Assembly (NCBI RefSeq): GCF_001528745.1
Contig: NZ_BCNS01000145.1
Span: 1-64,000, forward strand
DNA length: 64,000 nucleotides
Source of the DNA: Marinobacterium profundum
Lineage (GTDB): Bacteria; Pseudomonadota; Gammaproteobacteria; Pseudomonadales; Balneatricaceae
Reading direction: 5' to 3'
This document shows positions 34,503 through 42,964 of this stretch, in pieces. The position numbers were made by a program, and so were the translations under genes. The notes under the pieces were generated by a model. The model saw only the letters and a program-made list of their open reading frames with translations, did no database searches and was not told the origin of the DNA. How positions within the stretch are numbered: position 1 is the stretch's first letter; the number at the start of each line of letters is the position of its first letter.

Positions 34503-35899
34503 CTGATCTTGCGAGTGGAAACCCGGGCGCTGTCGCGGCTGTCCGCCCGGTTGCTCATATCGCCTGGCTTGAAGTCGCTGGCTTCCAGGCTGTGGCGATT
34601 CAGCAGCTTGTAGAAGTCGGTACGGTTGCGCTGCGCAATGCGTGCTGCGTGGGTTACATTGCCTTCAGTGATACGCAGAACCTTGATGAGGTAACGGCGT
34701 TCAAAATCGGCCCGGGCCTCGTTGAACGAGGGTACAACGCGTTCCTGATTAGCCAGCGCCTGGGAGACCAGCCCTTCGGACACAATGGGGCTGTTGCTGA
34801 GCGCGACGACCTGCTCGAGCACGTTTTCCAGCTGCCGCACATTACCGGGCCAGGCGGCCTGAGCCAGCAGGTGAATGGCGCCGGGTGAAATGCCGCGTAC
34901 CTTGGGGTTGTGGCGATCAGATGCCTTGCTCAGGAAGTGTCGCGCCAACAGTGGTATATCTTCCGGGCGCTCGCGCAGGGCTGGCAAGTCCAGATTGACG
35001 ACGTTGAGGCGATAGTAAAGGTCTTCCCTGAACTCCTGCGCCTCTATCGCCTGTTCCAGATTGCGGTGCGTGGCGGAAATGATGCGCACATCAATGGGCA
35101 CGCTTTCGGTAGAGCCCACAGCGCGAACGGTGCGCTCCTGCAGCGCCCGCAGCAGTTTTACCTGCAGCGGCTGGGGCATGTCGCCAATTTCGTCCAGAAA
35201 TAAAGTGCCGCCGTGCGCCGCCTGAAACAGTCCCCGATGCTGGGTAATGGCGCCGGTAAAGGCGCCCTTGTTATGACCAAATAGCTCGGATTCCAGCAGT
35301 TGCTCTGGCAGAGCGCCGCAGTTGATGGCGACGAAGGCCTTGTTGGCGCGGCGGCTGGCCTTGTGGATGGCCTTGGCAAAGCACTCCTTGCCACTGCCGC
35401 TGGCACCGGTAATCAGCAGGCTGACGTCGGACTCTGCGACACGCTGAGCCTGCAGCAGCAGGGATTCTATGGCGGGGCTGGCGCCAATGATGCCGGCACG
35501 CCATTCCTGATCCTGACGCCGTGCGCTGGACTTGAGCGCTGCACGGACTGTATCCAGCAGCTGGTCGCGGTCAATGGGCTTGGTCAGAAAAGCATGGACG
35601 CCACGCTGGGTTGCAGATACGGCTTCTGGAATCGAGCCGTGGGCGGTCATGATGATGACAGGCAGATCGGGCCGTCGACGCTGCACCTGTTCAAACAGCG
35701 CCATGCCGTCCATATGGTCCATGCGCAGGTCGGTAATGATCAGATCCACAGTATCGCCGGACAGCAGCTGCAGCGCTTCCTGGCCGCTTTCAGCGGTGCT
35801 TATCCGGTAGTCCAGTGCCTGCAGGCGCATTTTGAGCAGCATTAGCAGTGCGCTGTCGTCATCGACTAGCAGGAGGTGTGGGGTTCTGTTCATGATCAT
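34499..35899 (-). CDS. glrR: sigma-54-dependent response regulator GlrR (QseF)
   Basis: A 466-residue NtrC-type regulator. The receiver domain (about 8-120) has the phospho-acceptor Asp in DLIITDLRMD. The AAA+ domain (about 140-370) has GASGSGKECFAKAIH, the sigma-54 contact motif GAFTGA and Walker B GGTLFLDEIG. The C-terminal HTH is GNVTHAARIAQRNRTDFYKLL. After DFK about 20 residues extend the protein, ending in a TAG provided by an inserted repeat. In enterobacteria GlrR activates the sRNA genes that control glucosamine-6-phosphate synthase. Its start overlaps the qseG stop by 4 bp. Confidence 0.88.
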   Translation of the reverse strand: MIMNRTPHLLLVDDDSALLMLLKMRLQALDYRISTAESGQEALQLLSGDTVDLIITDLRMDHMDGMALFEQVQRRRPDLPVIIMTAHGSIPEAVSATQRGVHAFLTKPIDRDQLLDTVRAALKSSARRQDQEWRAGIIGASPAIESLLLQAQRVAESDVSLLITGASGSGKECFAKAIHKASRRANKAFVAINCGALPEQLLESELFGHNKGAFTGAITQHRGLFQAAHGGTLFLDEIGDMPQPLQVKLLRALQERTVRAVGSTESVPIDVRIISATHRNLEQAIEAQEFREDLYYRLNVVNLDLPALRERPEDIPLLARHFLSKASDRHNPKVRGISPGAIHLLAQAAWPGNVRQLENVLEQVVALSNSPIVSEGLVSQALANQERVVPSFNEARADFERRYLIKVLRITEGNVTHAARIAQRNRTDFYKLLNRHSLEASDFKPGDMSNRADSRDSARVSTRKIS

Positions 35900-36432
35900 A
35901 AATCCTTGCGTTGTCGCGTGATCTCTTGTTCCAGATCTGTGAGCGCTTCTATCTTGCGAGTTAATTCAGCGATCTGGGAGCTCTGTTGTTGTATCTGGGC
36001 ATTCTGTTGTTCCAGCTGGACATTCTGCTGCTGTATCAGGACTTTTTGTTGCTGGCGTACTTCCAGCTGGCTTTTGTGAACATCCATGTAGCGGTCTGCA
36101 GTGCAATCAGCGCTGGGATAAAGCGGCAGGCTGGCTAGCAGGCTGCGACCCTGGCTGAATTGTTCGGCACTGGCCATGGGACTGGTGAGCAGCAGTGCTT
36201 CGAGCGCCTTGTCGTTGCTTCGAGTGGCCTCGGCCAATTGCTGTTTGCGAGTCAGGTCAGTCTGCGTCAGGTAGCGCTGCTGCTGTTGCAGCAGATCTGC
36301 CAGGGCATCATTACTGACGTAGCAGGCGGGGCCCGAGTTACTGGTTATTGGCTCCAAGGCCTCGGGTATCTGGCAACCGAGGAGACTCAACAAAAAGGGT
36401 GCGGCCAGCAGATTACGAGGCATGGCTGTCAT
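35896..36432 (-). CDS. qseG: QseG-like outer-membrane lipoprotein
   Basis: A 178-residue lipoprotein. The lipobox is LLSLLGC near residue 20 after a hydrophobic signal. A region with two further Cys and a long glutamine-rich coiled coil (about 115-175, QQQNVQLEQQNAQIQQQSSQ) follow. Its place between glrK and glrR is that of qseG/yfhG, whose product assists GlrK at the membrane. Sequence similarity to enterobacterial QseG is low, so the name rests mainly on position and lipoprotein nature. It overlaps glrK by 20 bp. Confidence 0.7.
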   Translation of the reverse strand: MTAMPRNLLAAPFLLSLLGCQIPEALEPITSNSGPACYVSNDALADLLQQQQRYLTQTDLTRKQQLAEATRSNDKALEALLLTSPMASAEQFSQGRSLLASLPLYPSADCTADRYMDVHKSQLEVRQQQKVLIQQQNVQLEQQNAQIQQQSSQIAELTRKIEALTDLEQEITRQRKDL

Positions 36433-37831
36433 TCACCGCGGGTAACATGATTCTGAACACCACTTTGTGATCGGCATTATGGGCAAGGGATAGTGTGGCA
36501 CCCAGAGCGACGGCGGCGTCATGCGCAACGCTCAGGCCAATGCCTGAACCCTTGAGGGGGCCTCGACGCCGATTTATACCCTGGAAAAAAGGTTTGAAAA
36601 TCTGTTCAATTTCGACGGCCGGAATGGTTGGCCCTATGTTGCCTATATCAATATGCATCTGGCCGTCCTGTATCTGATAGCAGACACTGAGTTCTCCCTT
36701 CTCATCCCCGTAGTAAATCGCATTTGAGATCAAATTGCTGAGAATTCGATGCAACATGGCCTTGTCGGTAGGCCATTTGACGTCTTTCTCCGGCCGTTCC
36801 AGTAGAATTTGTTTTTGTTCCAGCATCAGCTTGTGCGGATGCAGGGCTGCATTAAGGCAACTGTCCAGGCTGGTGTTGCGCACATCCAGCGGCCCGGGCT
36901 GCTGCAGGCGATTGTAGTCCAGCAATTGCTCAATCAGGGTTTGCAGTTCGAAGCTGTTGCGTTGAATCAGCTCAATAATCTCGCGTTGGTTGTCCGTGAG
37001 CGGGCCTGCAACTTCCTCTGCCATCAGGTCTGAACCTTCGCGCAGCGTGGACAGTGGCGTCTTAAGCTCATGTGAAATATGGCGCAGAAAGCGCTGCTTT
37101 TCCTCTTCGAGTTCGTTTAGATGATCGCCCAGCCAGTCGAGCTGGGCGTTCAGGTCGACCAGTTCGCGCGGCCCGCGCAGCGGTTTGGTTTTCTGGGGCT
37201 GGCCATGACCCAGGGCGCGGATGCGTCCAATCAGCTGGCTGACCGGGCGACTGATGCGCAGGCTGAAGAACAGCATCAGCAGCGCCGAGAGGGCAATCAG
37301 AATGGCTGCCAGTAGCCAGAGCGCCTGCTGTGTGGCGCGGGCCTGGCTGTCCAGCTCAGCGAGTCGCTGCTCCAGCTGGAGGTTGCTTTCGCTGATAAGC
37401 TCGCCGGTCAATAATGCTAGCTGCTCCAGCAGTGGCAGGCCGATTTCACCATCCTGTGCCTGTTCGATCAGGCTCAGCGTATCCTGCAATGAGGGTATAA
37501 CCGGATTGCCGTTAAGCAGAAAGCTCTGAATATCCAGTTGATTGCGGTAATGGCCGATCTGCTCCTGCTGGCGTTCGCGTAATTCACTGCGCTGCAAGAT
37601 GGCGTACTGGCGCGCCGAACGCAGTATATCCTCGGCCAGCACATTGAGCTGCAGGTTGCGCTGGCTGATATCCAGCGACAGGCGCGCTTCTTCGCGGCCC
37701 TGGCGTGCCTGTTCGACAAGCTCGTTGCTGGCCTGCAGCAGGAGTATGCCCAAAGGTGTGACGACCAGCAAAAACGCCAGCAGGATCAACTGTCTGAGTG
37801 AACCGGCGCGCCAGCGATGTGTCGGGGTCAT
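36413..37831 (-). CDS. glrK: sensor histidine kinase GlrK (QseE)
   Basis: A 472-residue sensor kinase. Membrane helices lie at about residues 12-32 (LILLAFLLVVTPLGILLL) and 170-192 (LWLLAAILIALSALLMLFF), enclosing a periplasmic helical domain. A HAMP segment, HisKA with the phospho-His in RHISHELKTPLSTLREG, and a HATPase domain with NLISNAIYYGDEKG and KGSGIGLSVAHDA follow. It should phosphorylate GlrR. I prefer the ATG at 37831 (MTPTHRWRAG); an earlier in-frame ATG at 37873 exists. glrK-qseG-glrR overlap one another and form one operon. Confidence 0.86.
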   Translation of the reverse strand: MTPTHRWRAGSLRQLILLAFLLVVTPLGILLLQASNELVEQARQGREEARLSLDISQRNLQLNVLAEDILRSARQYAILQRSELRERQQEQIGHYRNQLDIQSFLLNGNPVIPSLQDTLSLIEQAQDGEIGLPLLEQLALLTGELISESNLQLEQRLAELDSQARATQQALWLLAAILIALSALLMLFFSLRISRPVSQLIGRIRALGHGQPQKTKPLRGPRELVDLNAQLDWLGDHLNELEEEKQRFLRHISHELKTPLSTLREGSDLMAEEVAGPLTDNQREIIELIQRNSFELQTLIEQLLDYNRLQQPGPLDVRNTSLDSCLNAALHPHKLMLEQKQILLERPEKDVKWPTDKAMLHRILSNLISNAIYYGDEKGELSVCYQIQDGQMHIDIGNIGPTIPAVEIEQIFKPFFQGINRRRGPLKGSGIGLSVAHDAAVALGATLSLAHNADHKVVFRIMLPAVNDSHAS

Positions 37832-37936
37832 GGGGCGGTTCCGAAGACTGGATGAGTAGTTATTATCTATCAAATGAAATCTGCCGTTAAGCGCAGAGGG
37901 TGCAGTCAGGGGTTGGTACCCTTGGCGCAGGTCTCT

Positions 37937-38206
37937 TTATACGCGTACCGAGTCCAGCTCCTGCGGGCTAAGGTAACCATCCAGATTCAGATCCATGCGA
38001 TAAAATACCAGAGCGAGGGTTTTGTGCTGGCGTGCTTCGATAAAGCTCAGCTTGCCATCGGCATTGCGATCAAGCTGGTAGAACGCTGGCATGGAAATCC
38101 GGGGGAGGCCTGCAGGCATTCTTTCGGTGGCTGCGGCGGGGCTTAACGGCAGCCAGAGCGCCAGTAATGTCAGGGTGCCGGCCTTAATTGTGGAGGAAAT
38201 TATCAT
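37937..38206 (-). CDS. small exported EF-hand protein
   Basis: An 89-residue protein with a signal peptide (about residues 6-26, LTLLALWLPLSPAAA). Two EF-hand loops follow: DRNADGKLSFIE and DLNLDGYLSPQE, each with acidic residues at positions 1, 3, 5 and 12. It is similar in size and layout to the protein encoded at 20670-20927. It stands immediately upstream of glrK on the same strand, but a 105-bp gap makes co-transcription uncertain. Confidence 0.75.
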   Translation of the reverse strand: MIISSTIKAGTLTLLALWLPLSPAAATERMPAGLPRISMPAFYQLDRNADGKLSFIEARQHKTLALVFYRMDLNLDGYLSPQELDSVRV

Positions 38207-38504
38207 TCAGGCTTTCCCTGTCGGTGAAGTGAAGCGGTAATACAATATACATGCCGTAGCTTAATAAATGTAATAAAAACAATTAGTTAAAATTTTAATT
38301 TCGGATTTTTGCTGCGCCTGTTGAGCCTGACCCTCGATACATACCTGAATTGATGACTCTATATGCAGACATATGCTTAGTGTTTATCTTTAATTTATTA
38401 ATTATCAATAACTTGAGGTGTATCAATATGGCGACAGTGGGTGGCGTTTTGCGAGTGTCAGTGCTTAGACAGCGGGGTCTGCCCTATTCATTATCTGCGC
38501 CGGC

Positions 38505-38795
38505 TCAGGCGAGGTTGTCTGGAATTGGGCTGGCTTCGCCATGATCGTCGATGGGAAAGCTTGTGCGTGGCGGCAGAGCTATATGTGCCGTGTCGTCGCC
38601 TTGGCGCGTCGGGGCATCACCCAGGTAAGAGTGGGTTGAGAGCGCCTCGGCAGGCTGTGTTGGCAGTGCAGGTGCGGGAATTCGGGATTCAATATCCACC
38701 GGTTGAACCGGGCCCGGCTTCATAGCTTCATTGGCGGCGCCAAGGGTTGCAGCGGCAACAATAATGCCGCACAGCAGCAGGACAGATTCTTTCAC
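38505..38795 (-). CDS. hypothetical exported protein, 96 residues
   Basis: A small protein with an N-terminal signal segment (KESVLLLCGIIVAAATLGAA). The rest is Pro-rich and polar (PAPALPTQPAEA), probably disordered. The start is a GTG at 38795 with AAGGAG seven bases upstream, which is the main support. I do not recognise it. The preceding 298 bp (38207-38504) is AT-rich and shows no gene. Confidence 0.45.
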   Translation of the reverse strand: MKESVLLLCGIIVAAATLGAANEAMKPGPVQPVDIESRIPAPALPTQPAEALSTHSYLGDAPTRQGDDTAHIALPPRTSFPIDDHGEASPIPDNLA

Positions 38796-39152
38796 GGTTG
38801 AACTCCTTGTCAGATTAGATCAGGGCTGATGCTGCCCTTATTGGTGTCTCTGATATCAAGAGTCGTGCCATTTTAATTTATATGTTTAAAAACAAATGGT
38901 TATTTCGTTCAGTGCCTGGCTGACGGTGCCACTGTAGCTTTTGGGTTACCGTTGAAGAATAAATCTGTCTCTTTTGGGAGACGCCTCAGCGTCCGCAATA
39001 TGAAAACATAACAAAAACAGTGAATTAGTGGTCGCTTGACGGCGACGCCCAAGGGGCGAGCAGGCGATCATGGACAGGGTGCGGTGCCGGTTATCCCGGC
39101 ACGGCTGAATTGCCGCAGCTGTGTTGCTGCAGTTGTTATTGCGGGGGCTTTG
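38796..39152. other. intergenic region
   Basis: This 357-bp gap contains AT-rich sequence and a hairpin near 39088-39105 (ggtgccggttatcccggcac) downstream of the dodecin gene. The hairpin lacks a T-tract on the minus strand. Nothing else is evident. Confidence 0.35.
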
Positions 39153-39359
39153 TTAATCGAGCCGGAAGCCGATTTTGACGACAACCTGGAAGTGCGCGAC
39201 CTTGCCATCCTGGATGTGGCCGCGCATTTCCTTGACTTCGAACCAGTCGAGATTTTCCAGTGATGCAGCAGCCTTGGTAACCGCTTTCTGGATGGCATCG
39301 TCATAACCGATGGTGGATGAACCTGCGACTTCGATCAGCTTGTAGACATGTTCTGACAT
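39153..39359 (-). CDS. dodecin (flavin-binding)
   Basis: A 68-residue dodecin: HVYKLIEVAGSSTIGYDDAI, then LDWFEVKEMRGHIQDGKVAH and FQVVVKIGFRL. The Trp in DWFEV stacks on bound flavin in known dodecins, and Gln in FQVVVK contacts it. Twelve subunits form a hollow storage sphere for FMN/riboflavin. It is a single-gene unit with a good GAGG ahead of the ATG. Confidence 0.93.
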   Translation of the reverse strand: MSEHVYKLIEVAGSSTIGYDDAIQKAVTKAAASLENLDWFEVKEMRGHIQDGKVAHFQVVVKIGFRLD

Positions 39360-39408
39360 TGGGAAAACCTCGCTATTGGCGGCCGCACCAACCGGCGGCT
39401 GTCCTTAA

Positions 39409-40275
39409 CTAATAGCAGCGGGTGTCCGGTTCTTCGATGATGGGGTTACATAATTCGCCAATTCCTTCAATTTCCACCCTTACCCGGTCGCCCGGCTTCA
39501 TATAGCCCCGTGGCTTCATGGCGACCCCTACACCGGAGCTGGTGCCGGTAGCGATGATATCGCCCGGCTCCAGCGTGCAGACCGTGGAAAGGGTGGCGAT
39601 GAGCTGGTAGCAGTTGAAAATAAGATGGCGGGTGTTGCTGTGCTGGCGCAGTTCGTCATTGACCCAGGTACGCAGCTCAAGATTGTGCGGGTCAATCGAG
39701 TCGCCAGTTTCAATCCAGGGTCCTATGGGGCCATGGGTATCGAAGGATTTGCCCAGCGTCCAGGTGGGGGATTTTACCTGCCAGTCCCGCACTGAAACAT
39801 CATTGGCAATGGTGTAACCGGCAATCACGCTGGCGGCCTTGTCCAGGGGGACATGGCGGCAGCGCCGGCCGATGACGATGGCCAGTTCGCCTTCGTAGTC
39901 GAGTTTATCGGAGATGCGGGGTTTGTGAATCGCCTCGCCGGGCCCGATAACGCAGCTGGTTTGCTTGTTGAATATGGTGGGGAATTCGGGTGTCGCCAAG
40001 CCTGTTTCCTGAATATGGTCGGCGTAATTGAGGCCGACACCGAGAAACTTGCCCGGGCGCGGCACCGGCGCCAGCAAACGGGCCTGATCCAGCGCGATGC
40101 TGGCGCGGGGCTCTGAGGCGAGCTGCTGTAGTCGCTGCAGGGCAGGAGCTCCTGCAGTGAGCAGTGCAATCATGTCGCCGGGTAACTCTGGATCGGCGGC
40201 GGCATCGATAATTCGGTCATCGATCAGGGCACCGACGGACTGGCGCCCCTGGTGTTCAAAGGTGATCAAGCGCAT
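39409..40275 (-). CDS. fumarylacetoacetate hydrolase family protein
   Basis: A 288-residue enzyme with an N-terminal cap (about 1-70, MRLITFEHQGRQSVGALID) and an FAH catalytic domain. Metal ligands are in the DYEGELAIVIG Glu pair and the ANDVSVRDWQ Asp. GVGLNYADHIQETG and TGTSSGVGVAM are typical. Family members hydrolyse or isomerise C-C bonds in beta-dicarbonyl acids; specificity is open. A TetR-family regulator lies 53 bp upstream on the same strand and could control it. Confidence 0.85.
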   Translation of the reverse strand: MRLITFEHQGRQSVGALIDDRIIDAAADPELPGDMIALLTAGAPALQRLQQLASEPRASIALDQARLLAPVPRPGKFLGVGLNYADHIQETGLATPEFPTIFNKQTSCVIGPGEAIHKPRISDKLDYEGELAIVIGRRCRHVPLDKAASVIAGYTIANDVSVRDWQVKSPTWTLGKSFDTHGPIGPWIETGDSIDPHNLELRTWVNDELRQHSNTRHLIFNCYQLIATLSTVCTLEPGDIIATGTSSGVGVAMKPRGYMKPGDRVRVEIEGIGELCNPIIEEPDTRCY

Positions 40276-40328
40276 GGGCGGGCTCCAATCTTGGCGGCTG
40301 TTTTTGGCTGTTCTTCAAGTCGTGCTGG

Positions 40329-40976
40329 TCAGGCGTGGAGGCTGTCAGTGTGCGCAGTGGCGGGCGTTGATGCAAGATCGGGCGCTGTACGAGCGGGGTT
40401 GAGTGCGAGCAGTAGCTGGTGAATGATACCGTCATATACCGAGGGCTCAGGGCGCTTTTTGCTCATGACGCGCAGTCCCCAAATGCCGTTCATCAGGAAC
40501 TGACTCAGGATGGCAGCGCTGGTGTCGGTGTGCAGTTCACCACTGTCAATGGCACGCTGCAGGGTGGTGGCCAGGTGCTGCTCGATGCGGTTCAGGTGTG
40601 CGCTGATGCGCTGGCGCATTTCGTCATCCTGGGAGCCCAGCTCCAGCAGAGTGTTGACCATCAGGCAGCCGCGCCCGTCTGTATCCGCAATCAGTTCCAG
40701 GCGCAGGCGGCTGAACAGAGCTTCAATTGCTGACATTGGCGTCGCTGCGGCAACGAGTTCTGCCTCGATACCCGCCAGGCGATTGCCGGCGTAGGTGTCG
40801 ATAATTTCGAGAAAAAGAGTGCGCTTGCTGTGAAAGGCGCCGTACAGAGAGCCGGGCTTGAGTTTTGTGGCCTTCACCAGGGTATTGATGGAGGTTGCGC
40901 CATAGCCGAAGTGCCAGAATACGTTCATTGCAGACGAGATGACCTCGGCGCGAACAAATTCAACCGGTCTGGCCAT
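40329..40976 (-). CDS. TetR family transcriptional regulator
   Basis: A 215-residue regulator. The N-terminal HTH is AMNVFWHFGYGATSINTLVK followed by LKPGSLYGAFHSKRTLFLE, the classic TetR pattern. The C-terminal ligand domain is helical. The NemR/AcuR-like subgroup senses reactive carbonyls or organic acids, but I cannot assign a ligand. ATG at 40976 (MARPVEF) is the likely start, with an earlier ATG at 40991. A 75-bp gap to the divergent lipoprotein gene could hold its operator. Confidence 0.85.
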   Translation of the reverse strand: MARPVEFVRAEVISSAMNVFWHFGYGATSINTLVKATKLKPGSLYGAFHSKRTLFLEIIDTYAGNRLAGIEAELVAAATPMSAIEALFSRLRLELIADTDGRGCLMVNTLLELGSQDDEMRQRISAHLNRIEQHLATTLQRAIDSGELHTDTSAAILSQFLMNGIWGLRVMSKKRPEPSVYDGIIHQLLLALNPARTAPDLASTPATAHTDSLHA

Positions 40977-41051
40977 GGGTGTGTTCTCCACATCAAATGC
41001 GGCTATTATCGGTAACCTCGTAGAACATTCAACCTAAAAGTAACATTTAAT

Positions 41052-42029
41052 ATGCTTATTTTAAGAGCAGGTGCAGTCTGCCTGCTGTCCGCGGCGGTTC
41101 TTGTTGCTGGATGCACCTTGCTACCGCGGCCGACAGATGGCGTTGCACTGCAATTTTACCGAGGAGAAGTGTCTCCCAAGGGGGATGGCTGGGTGATGCG
41201 CCCCTGTTATTCCCGCCGGAGCAGGATCTTGATTGACCCGCAGGGCCTGCTGGCGGCACGCTACGCTGAGCAGAGCGTATTGCCGGGCTTGCCACTCTAT
41301 ATGGAGCTCAGGGCCAGTGCGGTCGGCGAGGTTAAGCAGCTATTGCTGGTCGGTGGTGATAGTCGCGCCTGTGCCGCTGAGCTCGATGGCATATTTCTGC
41401 GTGCAGCCGGAGTGGCGCCCGATTGGGCGGCGGATCTGTCGGGTGATCGGCTGGAAGTGCGGGATCAGAGCCGGCGCGTGCGCTTTCGCTTCACTGTAGA
41501 GAAGGGGACAAGCTGGCGTGGTGATCCACTCTGGAGTGGCAGTCTCACAACCCCGGATGGCAAGAGTCGCGACCTTAAGCTGCGCTTGACGGAATCCGGT
41601 GCCGATGAGTCCGGCTGTCGAGATGATTCGGGTGTCTGGTATGGCTTGAGTGTCGATATGAGACTCGACGGGCGCCGCTATCAGGGCTGTGGTCGCTACG
41701 GTGATCTGACCCGTGCGTCACTGGCCGGACGCTACTCCCGGGTGCTGGTGTCCGGCGATGGGCCGCAACGCAGCACTGTCCTTGAATTAAGTGCAGAGGG
41801 GAGCGCCATTCTGACCGAGGATACACACGATGCAAGGCCTGCTGTAAGGCGTGATGGCAGCTGGCGCTGGTTGTCGACGGGCAAGCTGATGCTGCACCTT
41901 TTTCAGCGTGATGGCCTGGATGAGCAACAGGTGCGCCTGTTCAATCGCCAGCTAGATGGGACCCTGGTGCTGGAAGGCCGGGTTTTCGCATCTGATGGTC
42001 CAGGCTTGCGGCTGTCTCGCGAGTACTGA
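41052..42029 (+). CDS. hypothetical lipoprotein, 325 residues
   Basis: A signal with lipobox AAVLVAGC (Cys at residue 21) marks this as a lipoprotein. The mature part looks like a set of beta-rich modules: a first module (about 30-130), a second around residues 140-215 with Cys in SGCRDD and GCGRYG, like small COG3650-style lipoproteins, and a third to the end resembling NlpE/META-type barrels (WLSTGKLMLHLF). Function unknown. It starts 61 bp after the divergent TetR gene ends its promoter side. Confidence 0.7.
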   Translation: MLILRAGAVCLLSAAVLVAGCTLLPRPTDGVALQFYRGEVSPKGDGWVMRPCYSRRSRILIDPQGLLAARYAEQSVLPGLPLYMELRASAVGEVKQLLLVGGDSRACAAELDGIFLRAAGVAPDWAADLSGDRLEVRDQSRRVRFRFTVEKGTSWRGDPLWSGSLTTPDGKSRDLKLRLTESGADESGCRDDSGVWYGLSVDMRLDGRRYQGCGRYGDLTRASLAGRYSRVLVSGDGPQRSTVLELSAEGSAILTEDTHDARPAVRRDGSWRWLSTGKLMLHLFQRDGLDEQQVRLFNRQLDGTLVLEGRVFASDGPGLRLSREY

Positions 42030-42049
42030 CCAGGTGTTTTTTACTATGC

Positions 42050-42129
42050 GCAGGTTGCAGGCCCGAAAGGGCGTAACCCTGCAATGAACCATCGATTGAT
42101 GGGTTTCGCTGCGCTGCACCGCATCCTAC
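42050..42129. repeat. REP-like palindromic repeat, copy 1
   Basis: gcaggttgca at the left and gcatcctac at the right are loosely inverted. The core gtaaccctgcaatgaacc and atgggtttcgctgcgctgca recur in copy 2. Repeats of this kind (atgggtttcgc...cctac) are common between genes in Pseudomonas-related bacteria. Confidence 0.65.
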
Positions 42130-42162
42130 GTGGCAGAAGTCTGCCGGTTAGAACCCGAAAAT

Positions 42163-42250
42163 GTAAGTTGGGTGCAGCCCCAAAGGTGCGTAACCAAACA
42201 ATGAGCGATCGATTGATTGATGGGTTTCGCTTCGTTGCACCACAACCTAC
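42163..42250. repeat. REP-like palindromic repeat, copy 2
   Basis: gtaagttgggtgca at the left is inverted as tgcaccacaacctac at the right. It shares gatgggtttcgct and cgtaacc with copy 1, 34 bp away, forming a direct pair. Confidence 0.7.
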
Positions 42251-42552
42251 ATATTGTGTCTGTATAATGCTCGCAGGCTGTTTTTTGAGTGCGGGTTCGC
42301 GGCTGAGGTGGGCTCTGGTCAATCTTGAAGCGCTTGCAAGAGTTGTACAAAGCGTGCCCAGGTTACTTCTGGTGTCAGCTGGTAGGCATGCGGATTTAGT
42401 ACTTGTGCCTATAGCCAGGCGGGGCAAAGTCTGAAAAAATGCGCGGCCTCTCGCTGTGTCGAGTGGTCGAGGTGTCGGATTGAGCCCCGTGAAATGTTAC
42501 ATACAAGCGAGATTAGCCGGGGCGTTGAGGATTGCCCAATACACAACCTTCG

Positions 42553-42563
42553 GGCGGTAGCGT
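42553..42563 (+). promoter_or_regulatory. ops element (RfaH recruitment site)
   Basis: GGCGGTAGCGT is an exact match to the ops core of JUMPstart sequences, followed by GTCTGG. It stands 402 bp before the first gene of a long capsule operon on the same strand, as expected in a 5' leader. RfaH binds ops in the paused complex and suppresses termination over long polysaccharide operons. Confidence 0.8.
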
Positions 42564-42964
42564 GTCTGGCGCATATCTGCAGCTTGTCGGACTTAGCACT
42601 GACCTACTGCGGAAAAGGCGCGTGGGTTGCGCTGCGCAACGCGCAGCTGTCGTCGATTGGCTCCACTAAATCAGTCGCTTGAGTCGCGGGGGCTATATAG
42701 GTTCAGCCTTGTGGCTGCCCCCTGCAGAATAGTAGTATTCTTGGCGCGCGGCCTATCCCGTCAGGATTCAGTATAGTGGCCAGGCAGTGTTTGAAGCTTG
42801 TGTTGTGCCAGTGGATGTATAAAAACTCGTTAGTCCTTGTTCCGTCGGGCCAGGCAGTCATTCTGTTTTTTTTGGGCGTTTTTGCGCACAGCAAAGATTG
42901 CCAATCAGAACACGCCGACGAATCCGATAGTTATGAAAGAGCATAAAAGAGGTTTCTGTAGCAG
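42564..42964 (+). other. long leader of the capsule operon
   Basis: This 401-bp stretch separates the ops core from the first gene. It holds a MITE remnant (42577-42620) and a T8 tract at 42869-42876 followed by gggcg and ttttt. I see no ORF with a ribosome-binding site. Putative -10 sequences near 42773 and 42822 lack well-placed -35s. Confidence 0.45.
42577..42620. mobile_element. remnant of the MITE family
   Basis: ctgcagcttgtcggactta and the following gcactgacctactgcggaa match the right end of the MITEs at 17 and 6415 in reverse orientation, with about five changes. The rest of the element is lost. It starts 14 bp after the ops core. Confidence 0.6.

Noticed and set aside
42084-42434. 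116-codon ORF in the REP-like region
   Set aside because: It runs through two palindromic repeats and has no recognisable start signal or domain.
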